DNA of 43,450 nucleotides from Magnetococcales bacterium WMHbin3 (GTDB lineage Bacteria; Pseudomonadota; Magnetococcia; Magnetococcales; Magnetaquicoccaceae). Positions within the stretch are counted from its first letter, which is position 1. Every line of letters starts with the position of its first letter. Location: assembly GCA_002753185.1 (NCBI GenBank), contig PDZX01000033.1:1-43450 (forward strand). The letters run 5' to 3'. The translations under genes and the position numbers were made by a program. This document shows positions 10,658 through 21,937 of the stretch, piece by piece. The notes beneath the pieces are model-generated. The model was not told where the DNA came from, did no database searches, and saw only the letters and a program-made list of their open reading frames with translations.

Positions 10658-11232
10658 AGGGCTTTTTTCTCTTCTACCTGTTTTTTCTGGTGCTGTTCTT
10701 CGCGGCGGCGCCGTTTCTCACCCTCTGGATGTATGCCCAGACCAGCCTGACCAAAAGCCTGTTGCCGCAGTTGATCGGATTCTGTCTCCAGGGGGGGTTC
10801 CTGGTGGTGGTGTTCGCCCTCTACGAGAAACGCTCGGTCATCGATGCCCGCCGCAGTTGGAAGTTCACCCTGCGCACCTTCCTGTCGCCCATCGTGGATC
10901 GCTGCCTGCCGAACTGGAAGGCCGGAGAGATGGGGAAGGATCTGCTGCCGCCCCCGTCCACCCTGGTGCTGGGCATCGACGCCATCCGTGACCGGGGTGT
11001 TGCGCCGGAGGTGGCCGCAGATCTGCATCGGATCGCCGAGCGCAGCCTGATCGCCATGGAATCCCTGTCGGTGATGGCCGCCCAGATCGATCACGTCCAT
11101 CTGAACACCTGGCTGGCGATCATTCACCAGACCAGGGCCATTGCCGTCGCCACCCAGCCGGACGAACAGTCGCGCCTGGTGGCGCAGCTGCTGGAGAACG
11201 TGCGGCAGTTCGACGAGCTGTACATTTTCTGA
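10618..11232 (+). CDS. Membrane protein of unknown function
   Basis: A 204-residue protein I do not recognise. Two hydrophobic helices lie near residues 13-37 and 46-66. A cytoplasmic domain of about 130 residues follows, predicted helical, with the end sequence VRQFDELYIF. ATG at 10618 has GGAGG about eight bases upstream, a strong signal inside the preceding gene. The position between the DUF3301 gene and the hybrid kinase (30 bp further on), all co-oriented, suggests one operon. It could be a membrane partner for the kinase, which has no input domain of its own; that is inference from context only. Confidence 0.7.
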   Translation: MRFLFWGEKVSWLKGFFLFYLFFLVLFFAAAPFLTLWMYAQTSLTKSLLPQLIGFCLQGGFLVVVFALYEKRSVIDARRSWKFTLRTFLSPIVDRCLPNWKAGEMGKDLLPPPSTLVLGIDAIRDRGVAPEVAADLHRIAERSLIAMESLSVMAAQIDHVHLNTWLAIIHQTRAIAVATQPDEQSRLVAQLLENVRQFDELYIF

Positions 11233-11262
11233 ATACTTGCAAGACCAGGACAGGAGACGACC

Positions 11263-13422
11263 TTGGTGATCCTTGGAGTGGTGCTCTCGGTGGCATGTGT
11301 CGGGCTGGCCGGCTTCGCGCTGACCTCGCATCGGCGTTTGCGCGCCACCAGGGCGGCCCTGCGGGAGTTGACCGATACCCTGGAGGAACGGATCCGCGTC
11401 CGCACCCGCGAGCTGACCGGGGAACGGGATCATGCCCTGGCGGTCAGCAACGCCAAGAGCGATTTCCTGGCCACGGTCAGCCACGAGATCCGCACCCCCA
11501 TGAACGTGGTCCTGGGCATGCTGGAGCTGTTGCGCGAGGCCTCGTTGAGCCATGATCGCATGGAGCAGGTGCGTCTGGCCTACGGTTCCGGCAAGACCCT
11601 GCTGGCGCTCATCGACAACATCCTGGATTTTTCCAAGATCGAGGCCGATCTGCTCTCCCTGGACGTGATGGATTTCGACCTGCGCGACTTGGTGGACGAA
11701 TCGGCCCTGATCCTGGCCACCCTGGCCCATGCCAAGGGGATCGAGCTGACGCCGTTCTTTCCCCACGGCATGCCCACGATGGTGCGCGGGGATGTCAATC
11801 GTCTGCGGCAGATTTTTACCAATCTTTTGGGCAATGCCATCAAATTCACCCCGGAGGGCGGGGTGGTGGAGCTGCATGGCGGACCGGTCGCCGACGAGGA
11901 TGGCTGGACCGAATACCTCTTCGAGGTGCGGGATACCGGTCCGGGCGTTCCTGTGGAGGAACGGGAGCGGATCTTCGACCGCTTCATCCAGGCCGAGAGC
12001 CACAGGCGGCAAGGGTATGCGGGGACCGGTCTGGGGCTGGCCATCACCAGGCGGCTGGTGGAGATGATGGGGGGCGAGATCGGCGTGGATGTCAATCCCT
12101 ATGCCCCCAGCGGCAGCATTTTTTATTTTTCCGTGCGGCTGGCCCATCCGCCGTTTCCGGAGGCCATGGATGGGGATTTGGGCATTTTTCAGGGCTTGCG
12201 GGTGTTGGGGGTGCAGATCGATGGTCTGCAACGCACCTTCCTGGATGATGTCCTGACCCGTTTCGGCGTGCGTTGCGGATATGTTTCCGAGGTGACCACT
12301 GCCCTGGAGACCCTGCGGCAGGCCAAGGCTGCGGGCGCGCCTTACGATCTGGTCGTGCTCAACCAGAGGCCGGGCCGCGACTCGCGCGAGACCAGCCTGG
12401 AGTTGCGTTACACGGATCTGATTCCCCGCATGATCCTGTTGACCGATCTGCTGGATCAGGGGCTGGATCAGACCGCTACCCTGCCTGGCGTGGCCATTTG
12501 TCTCAAGAAGCCGGTGAGCGCCCCGCGTCTGCGTTCCGCCATGGAGTGGGTGCTGCGGGCCAATGAGGCCACTCCGTCCGCCGATGACCAGCGCGAGGCG
12601 TCGGGCAGGACGGCCAGCTACGATGCCTGGATTCTGCTGGTGGACGACCATGCCGCCAATTTGACGGTCGCCAAGGGCATGCTGGCCCACCTCGGTTGCG
12701 ACCCGAAGCGCGTGGTGACCGCTGCGGATGGCCGCGAGGGGGTGGCCCGATTCCGCGAATACACCTTCGGACTGGTCTTCATGGACTGCCAGATGCCGGG
12801 CATGGATGGCTACGAGGCGAGTCGCCAGATGCGCGTCTGGGAAGGGGAACAGGGACGGCCCGCCGTGCCGATCGTGGCCTTCACCGCCAACGTCACCAGC
12901 GACAACCGGCGGATGGGGGAGCGCGCGGGCATGGACGCCTTTCTGGCCAAGCCCGTGACCCTGCATGAGCTGCAAGGCGTGCTGGAGCGCTACCTGACGC
13001 CCGTCGCGGTTCGGGAGGGGGGCCTCCCGTCCAGGGAGAGGGGCGCGGAGCGCGGGTCACCGCTCCCTGGCGATGATTTCTCCGAGGTGAACCTGCTCAA
13101 GGGGGCCATGGAGTCCATCGGCTTGCCCGAGGAGGATTTCCGGGATGTGGCGGGATTGCTGGTCAACCAGATTCCGGAGTTGCTGGAAAGCCTGGAGCGC
13201 GACCTGCGCGAGAAGGATTACGAGACCGCCAGGGCCACGGCTCATGTGTTGAAGGGGAGCATGGCCAATACCATTTTTCCCCAGTTGCAGCTTCACACCC
13301 GCACCCTGCACGAGAAGATCAAGCTCAAGTCCTGGGAGGATGCCCATGTCTCCCTGCTGGGGGTGCATCAGCAGTTCGTGCCGGTGCGCAGGGCGTTGGA
13401 GAGTTTTCTGCGTGGTCCGTGA
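11263..13422 (+). CDS. Hybrid sensor histidine kinase with two receiver-type domains and HPt
   Basis: A 719-residue BarA/ArcB-like phosphorelay protein. It has one N-terminal membrane helix, a short coiled coil and no periplasmic sensor. The HisKA phospho-acceptor is in SHEIRTPMN (His about 73), followed by an ATPase domain with NAIKFT, DTGPG and GTGLGLA. The first receiver-like domain is degenerate, with Asn367 at the phospho-Asp position (VVLNQRPG), though a Lys-Pro pair is kept. The second receiver is intact (VDD about 460-462, Asp508 in MDCQMPGMDG, Lys563). The HPt domain carries ATAHVLKGS (His661). TTG at 11263 or GTG at 11266 follows AGGAG with good spacing. It lies 30 bp after the membrane protein gene. 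The output partner is not in the window. Confidence 0.9.
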   Translation: MVILGVVLSVACVGLAGFALTSHRRLRATRAALRELTDTLEERIRVRTRELTGERDHALAVSNAKSDFLATVSHEIRTPMNVVLGMLELLREASLSHDRMEQVRLAYGSGKTLLALIDNILDFSKIEADLLSLDVMDFDLRDLVDESALILATLAHAKGIELTPFFPHGMPTMVRGDVNRLRQIFTNLLGNAIKFTPEGGVVELHGGPVADEDGWTEYLFEVRDTGPGVPVEERERIFDRFIQAESHRRQGYAGTGLGLAITRRLVEMMGGEIGVDVNPYAPSGSIFYFSVRLAHPPFPEAMDGDLGIFQGLRVLGVQIDGLQRTFLDDVLTRFGVRCGYVSEVTTALETLRQAKAAGAPYDLVVLNQRPGRDSRETSLELRYTDLIPRMILLTDLLDQGLDQTATLPGVAICLKKPVSAPRLRSAMEWVLRANEATPSADDQREASGRTASYDAWILLVDDHAANLTVAKGMLAHLGCDPKRVVTAADGREGVARFREYTFGLVFMDCQMPGMDGYEASRQMRVWEGEQGRPAVPIVAFTANVTSDNRRMGERAGMDAFLAKPVTLHELQGVLERYLTPVAVREGGLPSRERGAERGSPLPGDDFSEVNLLKGAMESIGLPEEDFRDVAGLLVNQIPELLESLERDLREKDYETARATAHVLKGSMANTIFPQLQLHTRTLHEKIKLKSWEDAHVSLLGVHQQFVPVRRALESFLRGP

Positions 13423-13450
13423 GACGCCCCCCGTGTTGCGGGGGGGCGTC
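13423..13450. terminator. GC hairpin between convergent genes
   Basis: GACGCCCCCC and GGGGGGCGTC form a perfect 10-bp stem with an 8-base loop, beginning one base after the kinase stop. The facing minus-strand gene ends at 13468. There is no T tract, so it is called from position and stem strength; it could serve both directions. Confidence 0.5.
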
Positions 13451-13467
13451 GTGTGCCTGTCGGGCCG

Positions 13468-14469
13468 TTACGGTTTCGCCTCGCCGAAAATGATGCCCAT
13501 CAATTTCTGTTGATTGGCTTCGATCAGCGTCTTTTCCGCAGACGGGATGATGGACGGGATGGGCTGCGGTTCGAGGGATGCATTGAATTGCGTCTCGGAG
13601 GCGGCCAATTGCTTGAGCATTTCCTGTTTTTGCGCCGGCGGGATGAACTGGTTGGCCTGCAGGCTCTGTTTTTGATTCCTGAACCACTCCTGGTGCTGAT
13701 TCCGCATCTCTTTTTGCATATCTTCCTGTGAGCGGAAGCGGGGGCCGTCGGGTTGCCCGGCGGCGGTATGCTGCTGTTGGAACTGGCGGGCTTGCCGGAT
13801 CTGTTGCAGGGCTTGTTGCCGCTGCATGGGGTGCATGAAGGGGTTGGCGCGGATTTCCCGTTCCTGGGCAGCGAACCAGCGGTTTTGTTCTTCCGTGATT
13901 TGGCCGGCGGTTTCTGCGCCGGAGGCCGGGAGGTTGGCCTGGTTCATTTGTGCGAGGATGCGTTGTTTTTCCTGGGGGGGGATGTAGGGGTTGGCGCGGA
14001 TCTGTGCCTGGTGCGCGGCCATCTGTTTTTGCATTTCCTGGTTGTCATCCTTCGTCCGTTGCCGCATTTCCTGTTGCTGTTGATCCGACTGGGTTTGCAT
14101 TTCCTTGCGGTCTTGTTCCATGCGCGCCTTGGCTTCGGCTTCCATTTTTTCCGAGGCGGTGAGCAGGAGGCCGGTATTGATGTGGTTGAGCAGGTAGAAG
14201 AAGCGATCCGGGTCCCATTTGTTTTCCGCGAGGCGGGCGGTGAACTCCTTGTCGTAGCGCATGCCGGCCATCAGCCAGGGGCTGTGCAGGGATTCGAAGC
14301 GGGAGTTGCGTTTGGAGAGCCATTGGATGAAGTTGGGGTAGTCGGTGATGAATTTTTCCATTTCCGTTTTGGTGAACGGGGTTTGCTCGTTGGTCGATGC
14401 GGTTGCGGGGGAACCGGTCAACCCCAGGAGAGCAACCCATAGCAGGAGTGCGACAAATTGTTTTTTCAT
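13468..14469 (-). CDS. Secreted Gln/Met-rich repeat protein
   Basis: A 333-residue protein of unknown function. Residues 1-25 are a clear Sec signal peptide (ending ATAS). Residues 30-105 form a folded-looking N-terminal domain. Residues 105-155 are a strongly charged Gln/Glu/Lys/Met coiled coil. Three copies of a motif like xIRANPFIPPQxKQxxLxQ then start near residues 156, 205 and 269. The last ends in QANQFIPPAQKQEMLKQL. This looks periplasmic or outer-surface and helical. AGGA lies seven bases before the ATG. It does not resemble a known enzyme. Confidence 0.75.
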   Translation of the reverse strand: MKKQFVALLLWVALLGLTGSPATASTNEQTPFTKTEMEKFITDYPNFIQWLSKRNSRFESLHSPWLMAGMRYDKEFTARLAENKWDPDRFFYLLNHINTGLLLTASEKMEAEAKARMEQDRKEMQTQSDQQQQEMRQRTKDDNQEMQKQMAAHQAQIRANPYIPPQEKQRILAQMNQANLPASGAETAGQITEEQNRWFAAQEREIRANPFMHPMQRQQALQQIRQARQFQQQHTAAGQPDGPRFRSQEDMQKEMRNQHQEWFRNQKQSLQANQFIPPAQKQEMLKQLAASETQFNASLEPQPIPSIIPSAEKTLIEANQQKLMGIIFGEAKP

Positions 14470-14651
14470 TTGTTTTCCTTATTTTGCTTGGGTGATTGCG
14501 AGAATCGGCATGGTAACGTCGTGGCCTATTGTGGCCGATTGCTTGGCAAATGGCAATTGTTCGTTGTGATCATGCCGTTGGGCAAAGCCACGCCGTCCTT
14601 TCCAAGAGCCTTGTGGGCTTTGGATTGGAACGGCGGGGAGGTGGGGGAGGA

Positions 14652-14960
14652 TCAGAAGAAGATCGCGCGCACGCCCTGGAGGAGCGCCCATCCGGCCAGT
14701 GCCCACAGGGAGACGAGGGCGCCGATGATGGCCCGTTCCATCATGTCGATGAAGCGTGTGGCATGGTCTTCGGGGGGGGTAATGGTAGTGGGCAGTGTGG
14801 CTGTGGGGGTGAGTTTGTTGACCTGGTTCCAGAGGAAGCGGTTCCAGCGTTCGGCGATGCGCGGGTGGGCCGGGCGGTTGCGCTGGGTGGGCGCGCCGCG
14901 TTTGGCGAGCATCCAGGGATTGGATGAAGCGATATTTTCGTTCGTGAGTGCCAGTGACAT
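14652..14960 (-). CDS. Small C-terminally membrane-anchored protein
   Basis: A 102-residue ORF with a hydrophilic, basic, proline-containing N-terminal half and a single hydrophobic helix at the C-terminus (IIGALVSLWALAGWALL). Function unknown. ATG at 14960 has AGGGGG eight bases upstream; the ATG at 14966 is too close to that signal. A good minus-strand promoter lies upstream (15012-15040). A 182-bp stretch without a gene separates it from the secreted repeat-protein gene downstream. Confidence 0.6.
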   Translation of the reverse strand: MSLALTNENIASSNPWMLAKRGAPTQRNRPAHPRIAERWNRFLWNQVNKLTPTATLPTTITPPEDHATRFIDMMERAIIGALVSLWALAGWALLQGVRAIFF

Positions 14961-15011
14961 GTGCATTTCCCCCTGAAGTATGTGAACACGCGTATTGATT
15001 ATAGTGGAATC

Positions 15012-15040
15012 AGTTTACGGTATGCAAACGAAAATGTCAA
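15012..15040 (-). promoter_or_regulatory. Sigma-70-like promoter for the small anchored protein
   Basis: On the minus strand TTGACA (15040-15035) is followed after 17 bases by TAAACT (15017-15012). A TATAAT lies further down at 15003-14998. The -35 box is part of a palindrome. Confidence 0.5.
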
Positions 15041-15056
15041 AAAAAAAATTTGACAT
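15034..15056. repeat. Palindrome with TTGACA on both strands
   Basis: ATGTCAAA, seven A, then TTTGACAT: a perfect 8-bp inverted repeat in the 220-bp gap between divergent genes. Each arm contains a consensus -35 hexamer pointing outward. The minus side has a well spaced -10; the plus side has only a weak TATCGA at 15 bases. It could be an operator or a shared regulator site. Confidence 0.45.
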
Positions 15057-15180
15057 AGCAATATTTTCTTTATCGATGGGCGTGGCCCAAGTCATGGTTC
15101 CACAATGGTGGCCATTGTGCTAGGCTGGTTGATGCATCGCGGCGCCGCCGCCGCATCCCCCGTAACGGCTGGAGGTGGTC

Positions 15181-16311
15181 ATGCCTGTCATCGATCCGGT
15201 TTCCCTGGAAGATTGCCTGGAGTTCATCGACCGCAACGCGTCCGATGTCCGGGAAGGGACCTACGACGTGAAGATCCGCGCCGAATGGCTGCCGGTGATG
15301 CCGCCCGATGCGGTGCGTTTTCTGCTGGAGCATTGCGTTTCGACCCGCAAGGTGGTGGGGAGGGTGCTCAAGGGCAAGGGGGCGGGAGCGGCCATCCTGG
15401 AACGGCTGGGACGGGACGAGAACCAGGAGGTGCGCCAGTGCGTGGCGGCCAATCCGAACGCCCCGGAGGTGGTGTTGCTGGGGCTGGGGGACGACTATTT
15501 CGAGGAGGTGCGGTTGACCCTGGCGCGCAACCCCGCGCTGCCCGAGGCCCTGCTCAATCAGATGTCGCTGGACAAGTCGCCGCATATCCGTGTGGCGGTG
15601 GCGCGGAATCCGAAGGCGTCGCTGGCGGTCATCAACCGGCTGGCCAACGACCGGTCGCGCATGGTGGCGGATGCGGTGGTGGCGTTGGCCGGGGAGACCA
15701 AATCGACGAGTAGCTTGCAACTGCTGGCCAAGTGCGGTCGCGCCGAGGTGCGGGCTGCGGTGTGCGGCAACCGGATGCTGGCGCTGCCGATGGTGGACCT
15801 CCTGTGCCGCGACGAGGATCACCGGGTGCGGGAGGCGGCCAGGCAGCGGCTGCGGGGCGTGGCCGAGGCGCCGGGGACCGCGCCGGAACTGCTGCGGCAA
15901 TTCGCGGTGCTCGACAGCCGCGAGATCCGGGAGGCGGTGGCGGGCAACCCCTCCACCCCGGCAGATCTGCTGGAACGGCTCATCAACGAGGGGGAGGAGC
16001 GGGTCCGGCTGGCGGTGGCGGGCAATCCCTCCCTGCCGGAGGCCCTCATGATGCTGTTGGTCACGGATGGCCGTCCGGCGGTGCGGGAGGCGTTGGCGCG
16101 GCGCACCGATCTGTGCTGGCCGGCGTGCGAGTTGCTCAACGAGGACGAAACCCCGGCGATTCAGGAGACCCTGGCCCTCAACCCGACCGAGCGGGAACGC
16201 CGCAAGGCCGCCGGGTTGTGTCTGGACTGCGGCAGGAAACTGACCGGCATGGGCCGGACGATCAGCACCCAGTGTTTCGCCTGCATGGGCAAGCGGCTAC
16301 TGAATCGCTGA
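15181..16311 (+). CDS. LRV/HEAT-like repeat protein with C-terminal zinc knuckle
   Basis: A 376-residue protein made of units of about 24-50 residues with the signature VRxxVAxNPxxPxxLLxxL. Examples are EVRQCVAANPNAPEVVLLGL, HIRVAVARNPKASLAVINRL and RVRLAVAGNPSLPEALMMLL. This is the leucine-rich-repeat-variant pattern first described in Azotobacter. The C-terminus has CLDC and, 16 residues later, CFAC, a CxxC/CxxC pair that probably binds zinc. No catalytic motif is visible, so a protein-binding scaffold is most likely. GGAGG five bases before ATG 15181 decides the start. Its 3' end overlaps fxsA by 15 bp, convergently. Confidence 0.8.
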   Translation: MPVIDPVSLEDCLEFIDRNASDVREGTYDVKIRAEWLPVMPPDAVRFLLEHCVSTRKVVGRVLKGKGAGAAILERLGRDENQEVRQCVAANPNAPEVVLLGLGDDYFEEVRLTLARNPALPEALLNQMSLDKSPHIRVAVARNPKASLAVINRLANDRSRMVADAVVALAGETKSTSSLQLLAKCGRAEVRAAVCGNRMLALPMVDLLCRDEDHRVREAARQRLRGVAEAPGTAPELLRQFAVLDSREIREAVAGNPSTPADLLERLINEGEERVRLAVAGNPSLPEALMMLLVTDGRPAVREALARRTDLCWPACELLNEDETPAIQETLALNPTERERRKAAGLCLDCGRKLTGMGRTISTQCFACMGKRLLNR

Positions 16312-16743
16312 GCGGGGCGGGTCGTTCTCCTCGCGGGTGCTCTCGCCCTCGATGACCATCTTGCCGGCGGGGGGGATCGGCCTGGCGTGCCTGACGAGGA
16401 TGGTCAGGATCCGGGCGCGCAGGATCGAACGGGTCCAGGGGATCAGCAGGAGGATCGCGGCCAGGTCCGACAAATAGCCCGGCAGGACGAGCATGGCCCC
16501 GGCGGTCAGCATCATCGCGGCATCGAGGAGTTCCCCGCCCGGTGACTCGTCGCGCAGCAGGCGTTCCTGGATCGCGTCCAGGGCGCGCGGCCCGGTGCCC
16601 CGGATCAACGCGGCCCCGATCAGGCCTGCCGCCACCAGGCTCAGCAGAACCGTCCCCGCGCCCAGATGCCGGCCTGCCCAGATCAGCAGCCAGATTTCCA
16701 CAAAAGGCAGTGTCACCAGCAGCAAGCGCCAATAACGCATCAT
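16297..16743 (-). CDS. fxsA: FxsA family membrane protein
   Basis: A 148-residue inner-membrane protein. The N-terminus RYWRLLLVTLPFVEIWLLIW and the later DAAMMLTAGAMLVLPGYLSD are the family signature. Hydrophobic helices lie near residues 5-22, 28-48 and 72-105. In E. coli FxsA overproduction relieves phage T7 exclusion by the F plasmid through PifA; its normal role is not known. AGGAG eight bases upstream supports ATG 16743. It ends inside the LRV gene and is divergent from the atp operon. Confidence 0.88.
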   Translation of the reverse strand: MMRYWRLLLVTLPFVEIWLLIWAGRHLGAGTVLLSLVAAGLIGAALIRGTGPRALDAIQERLLRDESPGGELLDAAMMLTAGAMLVLPGYLSDLAAILLLIPWTRSILRARILTILVRHARPIPPAGKMVIEGESTREENDPPRSAIQ

Positions 16744-16872
16744 GATCGATTCTCCTCAATATCCGGGGTCGTCCGAGGGTTGCGACACTATAGCCGACTC
16801 GCCGGATGGCCGGGTGGAAAAAAAGGCTTTGGAAAAAAAAATCGAAGGACGCCGTTATCGTCGTTGCCCTTC

Positions 16873-16901
16873 CTTGAAACTCCCCGGCAGGTGTGTTATT
16901 C
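16873..16901 (+). promoter_or_regulatory. Candidate promoter of the atp operon
   Basis: TTGAAA (16873-16878), 17 bases, then TATTCA (16896-16901), about 70 bases before the atpH start. The -10 is poor, and other unrecognised promoters may be used. Confidence 0.3.
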
Positions 16902-16970
16902 AATTCCTCCGAATGCAGTCGCCCGCACCCAATAAGGCTCAATAGAGTTCGCAACGAAAGAGGAATCAGC

Positions 16971-17510
16971 GTGCTGAATTTTGCCCTGGCCAAACGATAT
17001 GCCACCGCCCTTGCGGAACTGGCGAACGAACGCAATCAACTGGGAGTCGTCGGCGAGGATCTCGCCCGCTTCGCGGAACTTCTGAACACCATTCCCAATC
17101 TGCGCCTGATGCTCACAAGCCCCACTGCGCCCGCCCACGAAAAACACGCGGCGGTGGATGCCTTCATCCAACACGCGCAGCCAACCGGGATTGCCGGTCA
17201 TCTCCTGAAACTGCTGGTGGACAAACGGCGCATGGCCCTTGTGGAGGCCATTATCGTCGCCTATCATGAGGAGACGGAGGTGCGTGGTGGTCGCATGACC
17301 GTCGAGGTGCGTTCCCCAACGCCCCTCGACGCCAACCATGCCGAGGCCCTGAAAACCACCCTGGGCAAAATCACCGGAAAAGAGATCCGGCTGGAACACA
17401 GCACCCAACCCGACCTTCTTGGCGGTATTGTCGTGCGGATCGGAAGCCTGATGATGGATTATTCGGTTCGCAACCATTTGAACCGGCTCAAAGCCCAGAT
17501 GAGAGGATAA
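16971..17510 (+). CDS. atpH: F1F0 ATP synthase delta subunit
   Basis: The 179-residue delta/OSCP subunit that links the F1 head to the peripheral stalk. The N-terminal helical domain begins with [16 protein letters not shown]. The C-terminal part has the family pattern [23 protein letters not shown] (quoted loosely, residues about 150-172), which contacts the b subunits. GTG at 16971 is preceded by AGAGGA at seven bases and gives the normal length; the frame upstream to 16893 is unconserved. First of five genes in the order delta-alpha-gamma-beta-epsilon, with seven bases before atpA. Confidence 0.93.
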   Translation: MLNFALAKRYATALAELANERNQLGVVGEDLARFAELLNTIPNLRLMLTSPTAPAHEKHAAVDAFIQHAQPTGIAGHLLKLLVDKRRMALVEAIIVAYHEETEVRGGRMTVEVRSPTPLDANHAEALKTTLGKITGKEIRLEHSTQPDLLGGIVVRIGSLMMDYSVRNHLNRLKAQMRG

Positions 17511-17517
17511 CTGTTCG

Positions 17518-19089
<1,572 letters not shown>

Positions 19090-19108
19090 GGCGGAAGAGG
19101 AAGGGCGC

Positions 19109-19990
19109 ATGGCCAACTTAAAACATCTCCGCAACCGGATCCGGTCGGTCAACAATACCCGGCAGATCACCAAGGCCATGAAAATGGTCTCGGCGGCCAA
19201 GCTGCGCCGCTCCCAGGAGCGGGCACTGGCCACGCGGCCCTACAGCCAACGGATCCGGGCCATGATCAACGGCATCGCCGCCCTCATCCCGGCGACCGGC
19301 GCGCCTCCCCTGCTGGCCCCCGTGCGCGAGGGATCCAGGAAGATCCTGTTGGTCGTCTACACCGCCGATCGCGGTTTGTGCGGCAGCTTCAACAGCGTGG
19401 TCATCCGTTCGACCAGGGCGCGCATCGCCCAACTGACCGCCGAGGGACACCAGGTCATGCTCACCTTCGTGGGCCGCAAGGCGCACGACGTGATGAAACG
19501 GCAGTACGGCGACATGATCCGGGATGTCCATGCGGGCCTCTCCCGCGCGCTTTCCTTCGACCTCACCGAGCAGCAGGTGGCAGCCAAACTGCTCACCGAC
19601 TTCGCCAACGGTGAGTTCGACGAATGCCACATCGTTTACAACGCCTTCAAGTCGGCCATGACCCAGGAACTCACCTGGCGGCAGATCATCCCGGCCCCCG
19701 TCGAGCCGCTCGACGACGATGAACCCAGAGGCGCTCCGCTCTTCGAACCGGACGAGGAGACCGTCCTGGAGGCCCTGCTGCCCCGCAACATCGCGGTGCA
19801 GGTGTTCCAGGCCCTGACGGAATCCAATGCGGCCGAGCATGCGGCGCGCATGACCGCCATGGACAACGCCGTGCGCAACGCGGGCGAAATGTTGAAGAAA
19901 CTCAGTATCACCTACAACCGAACGCGCCAGGCGGCCATCACCACCGAACTGATGGAGATCATCGGTGGGTCCGAATCCCTGAAGGGCTAG
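19109..19990 (+). CDS. atpG: F1F0 ATP synthase gamma subunit
   Basis: The 293-residue central rotor shaft. The N-terminal helix LKHLRNRIRSVNNTRQITKA and the C-terminal helix with MDNAVRNAGEMLKKLSITYN are the two long coiled-coil strands inside the alpha3beta3 ring. The middle has LLVVYTADRGLCGSFNSVV. The region DDDEPRGAPLFEPDEE (about 205-225) is an acidic loop. GGAAGAGGAAG upstream provides the ribosome site. Fifty-one bases separate it from atpD. Confidence 0.97.
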   Translation: MANLKHLRNRIRSVNNTRQITKAMKMVSAAKLRRSQERALATRPYSQRIRAMINGIAALIPATGAPPLLAPVREGSRKILLVVYTADRGLCGSFNSVVIRSTRARIAQLTAEGHQVMLTFVGRKAHDVMKRQYGDMIRDVHAGLSRALSFDLTEQQVAAKLLTDFANGEFDECHIVYNAFKSAMTQELTWRQIIPAPVEPLDDDEPRGAPLFEPDEETVLEALLPRNIAVQVFQALTESNAAEHAARMTAMDNAVRNAGEMLKKLSITYNRTRQAAITTELMEIIGGSESLKG

Positions 19991-20017
19991 GCTGCGGGCA
20001 GACACCTTATCAAGTGA

Positions 20018-21463
<1,446 letters not shown>

Positions 21464-21482
21464 ATAAAAGGGAACCGCGCTC

Positions 21483-21911
21483 ATGTCCATTTTCATTCAT
21501 CTGGAGGTCGTGACTCCAGAGTCGGTGTTGATCTCCGAGGATACCGATCTGGTCACCGCGCCAGGCGTGGAGGGCTATTTCGGCGTCATGGCCGGCCATG
21601 CCCCCATGGTGACCCTGCTCAAGCCCGGTGTCATGACCATGGGCTTCCCGGTCGGACCGGAGGACAACAGAGTCAAGCGGTACGTCATTGCCGGCGGTTA
21701 CGTGGAGGTCCTGCCGGAAAAGGTGACCATCCTCACCGAGCGGGCCGTGGCGCGGGAGGATCTCAACCGGCAGCAGGTCGAGCAGGAGTTGAAGGATGCC
21801 CAGGAGAGGCTGTGCGCCATCCCCTCCACGGACGGCCAGTGCGCCTACTGGCAGAACCGTGTGGATTTCGCCAATGCCTGTCTGAGTGTGCTGAATAAGC
21901 AAATGGTATAG
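21483..21911 (+). CDS. atpC: F1F0 ATP synthase epsilon subunit
   Basis: The 142-residue epsilon subunit that joins gamma to the c-ring and can inhibit hydrolysis. The N-terminal sandwich has LEVVTPESVLISEDTDLVTA, then PGVEGYFGVMAGHAPMVTLL and YVIAGGYVEVLPEKVTILTE. The C-terminal helical hairpin is present but diverges from common sequences, with two Cys-containing segments. Last gene of the F1 operon; no F0 genes (a, c, b) are nearby, so they must lie elsewhere. Confidence 0.95.
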   Translation: MSIFIHLEVVTPESVLISEDTDLVTAPGVEGYFGVMAGHAPMVTLLKPGVMTMGFPVGPEDNRVKRYVIAGGYVEVLPEKVTILTERAVAREDLNRQQVEQELKDAQERLCAIPSTDGQCAYWQNRVDFANACLSVLNKQMV

Positions 21912-21937
21912 CATGTGCAAGATGAGTGACGAACGCC

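Noticed and set aside
10477..12975. An 832-codon open frame on the minus strand
   Set aside because: It is antisense to the hybrid kinase, is rich in His, Gln and Gly and has no motif; long antisense frames are common in GC-rich genes.
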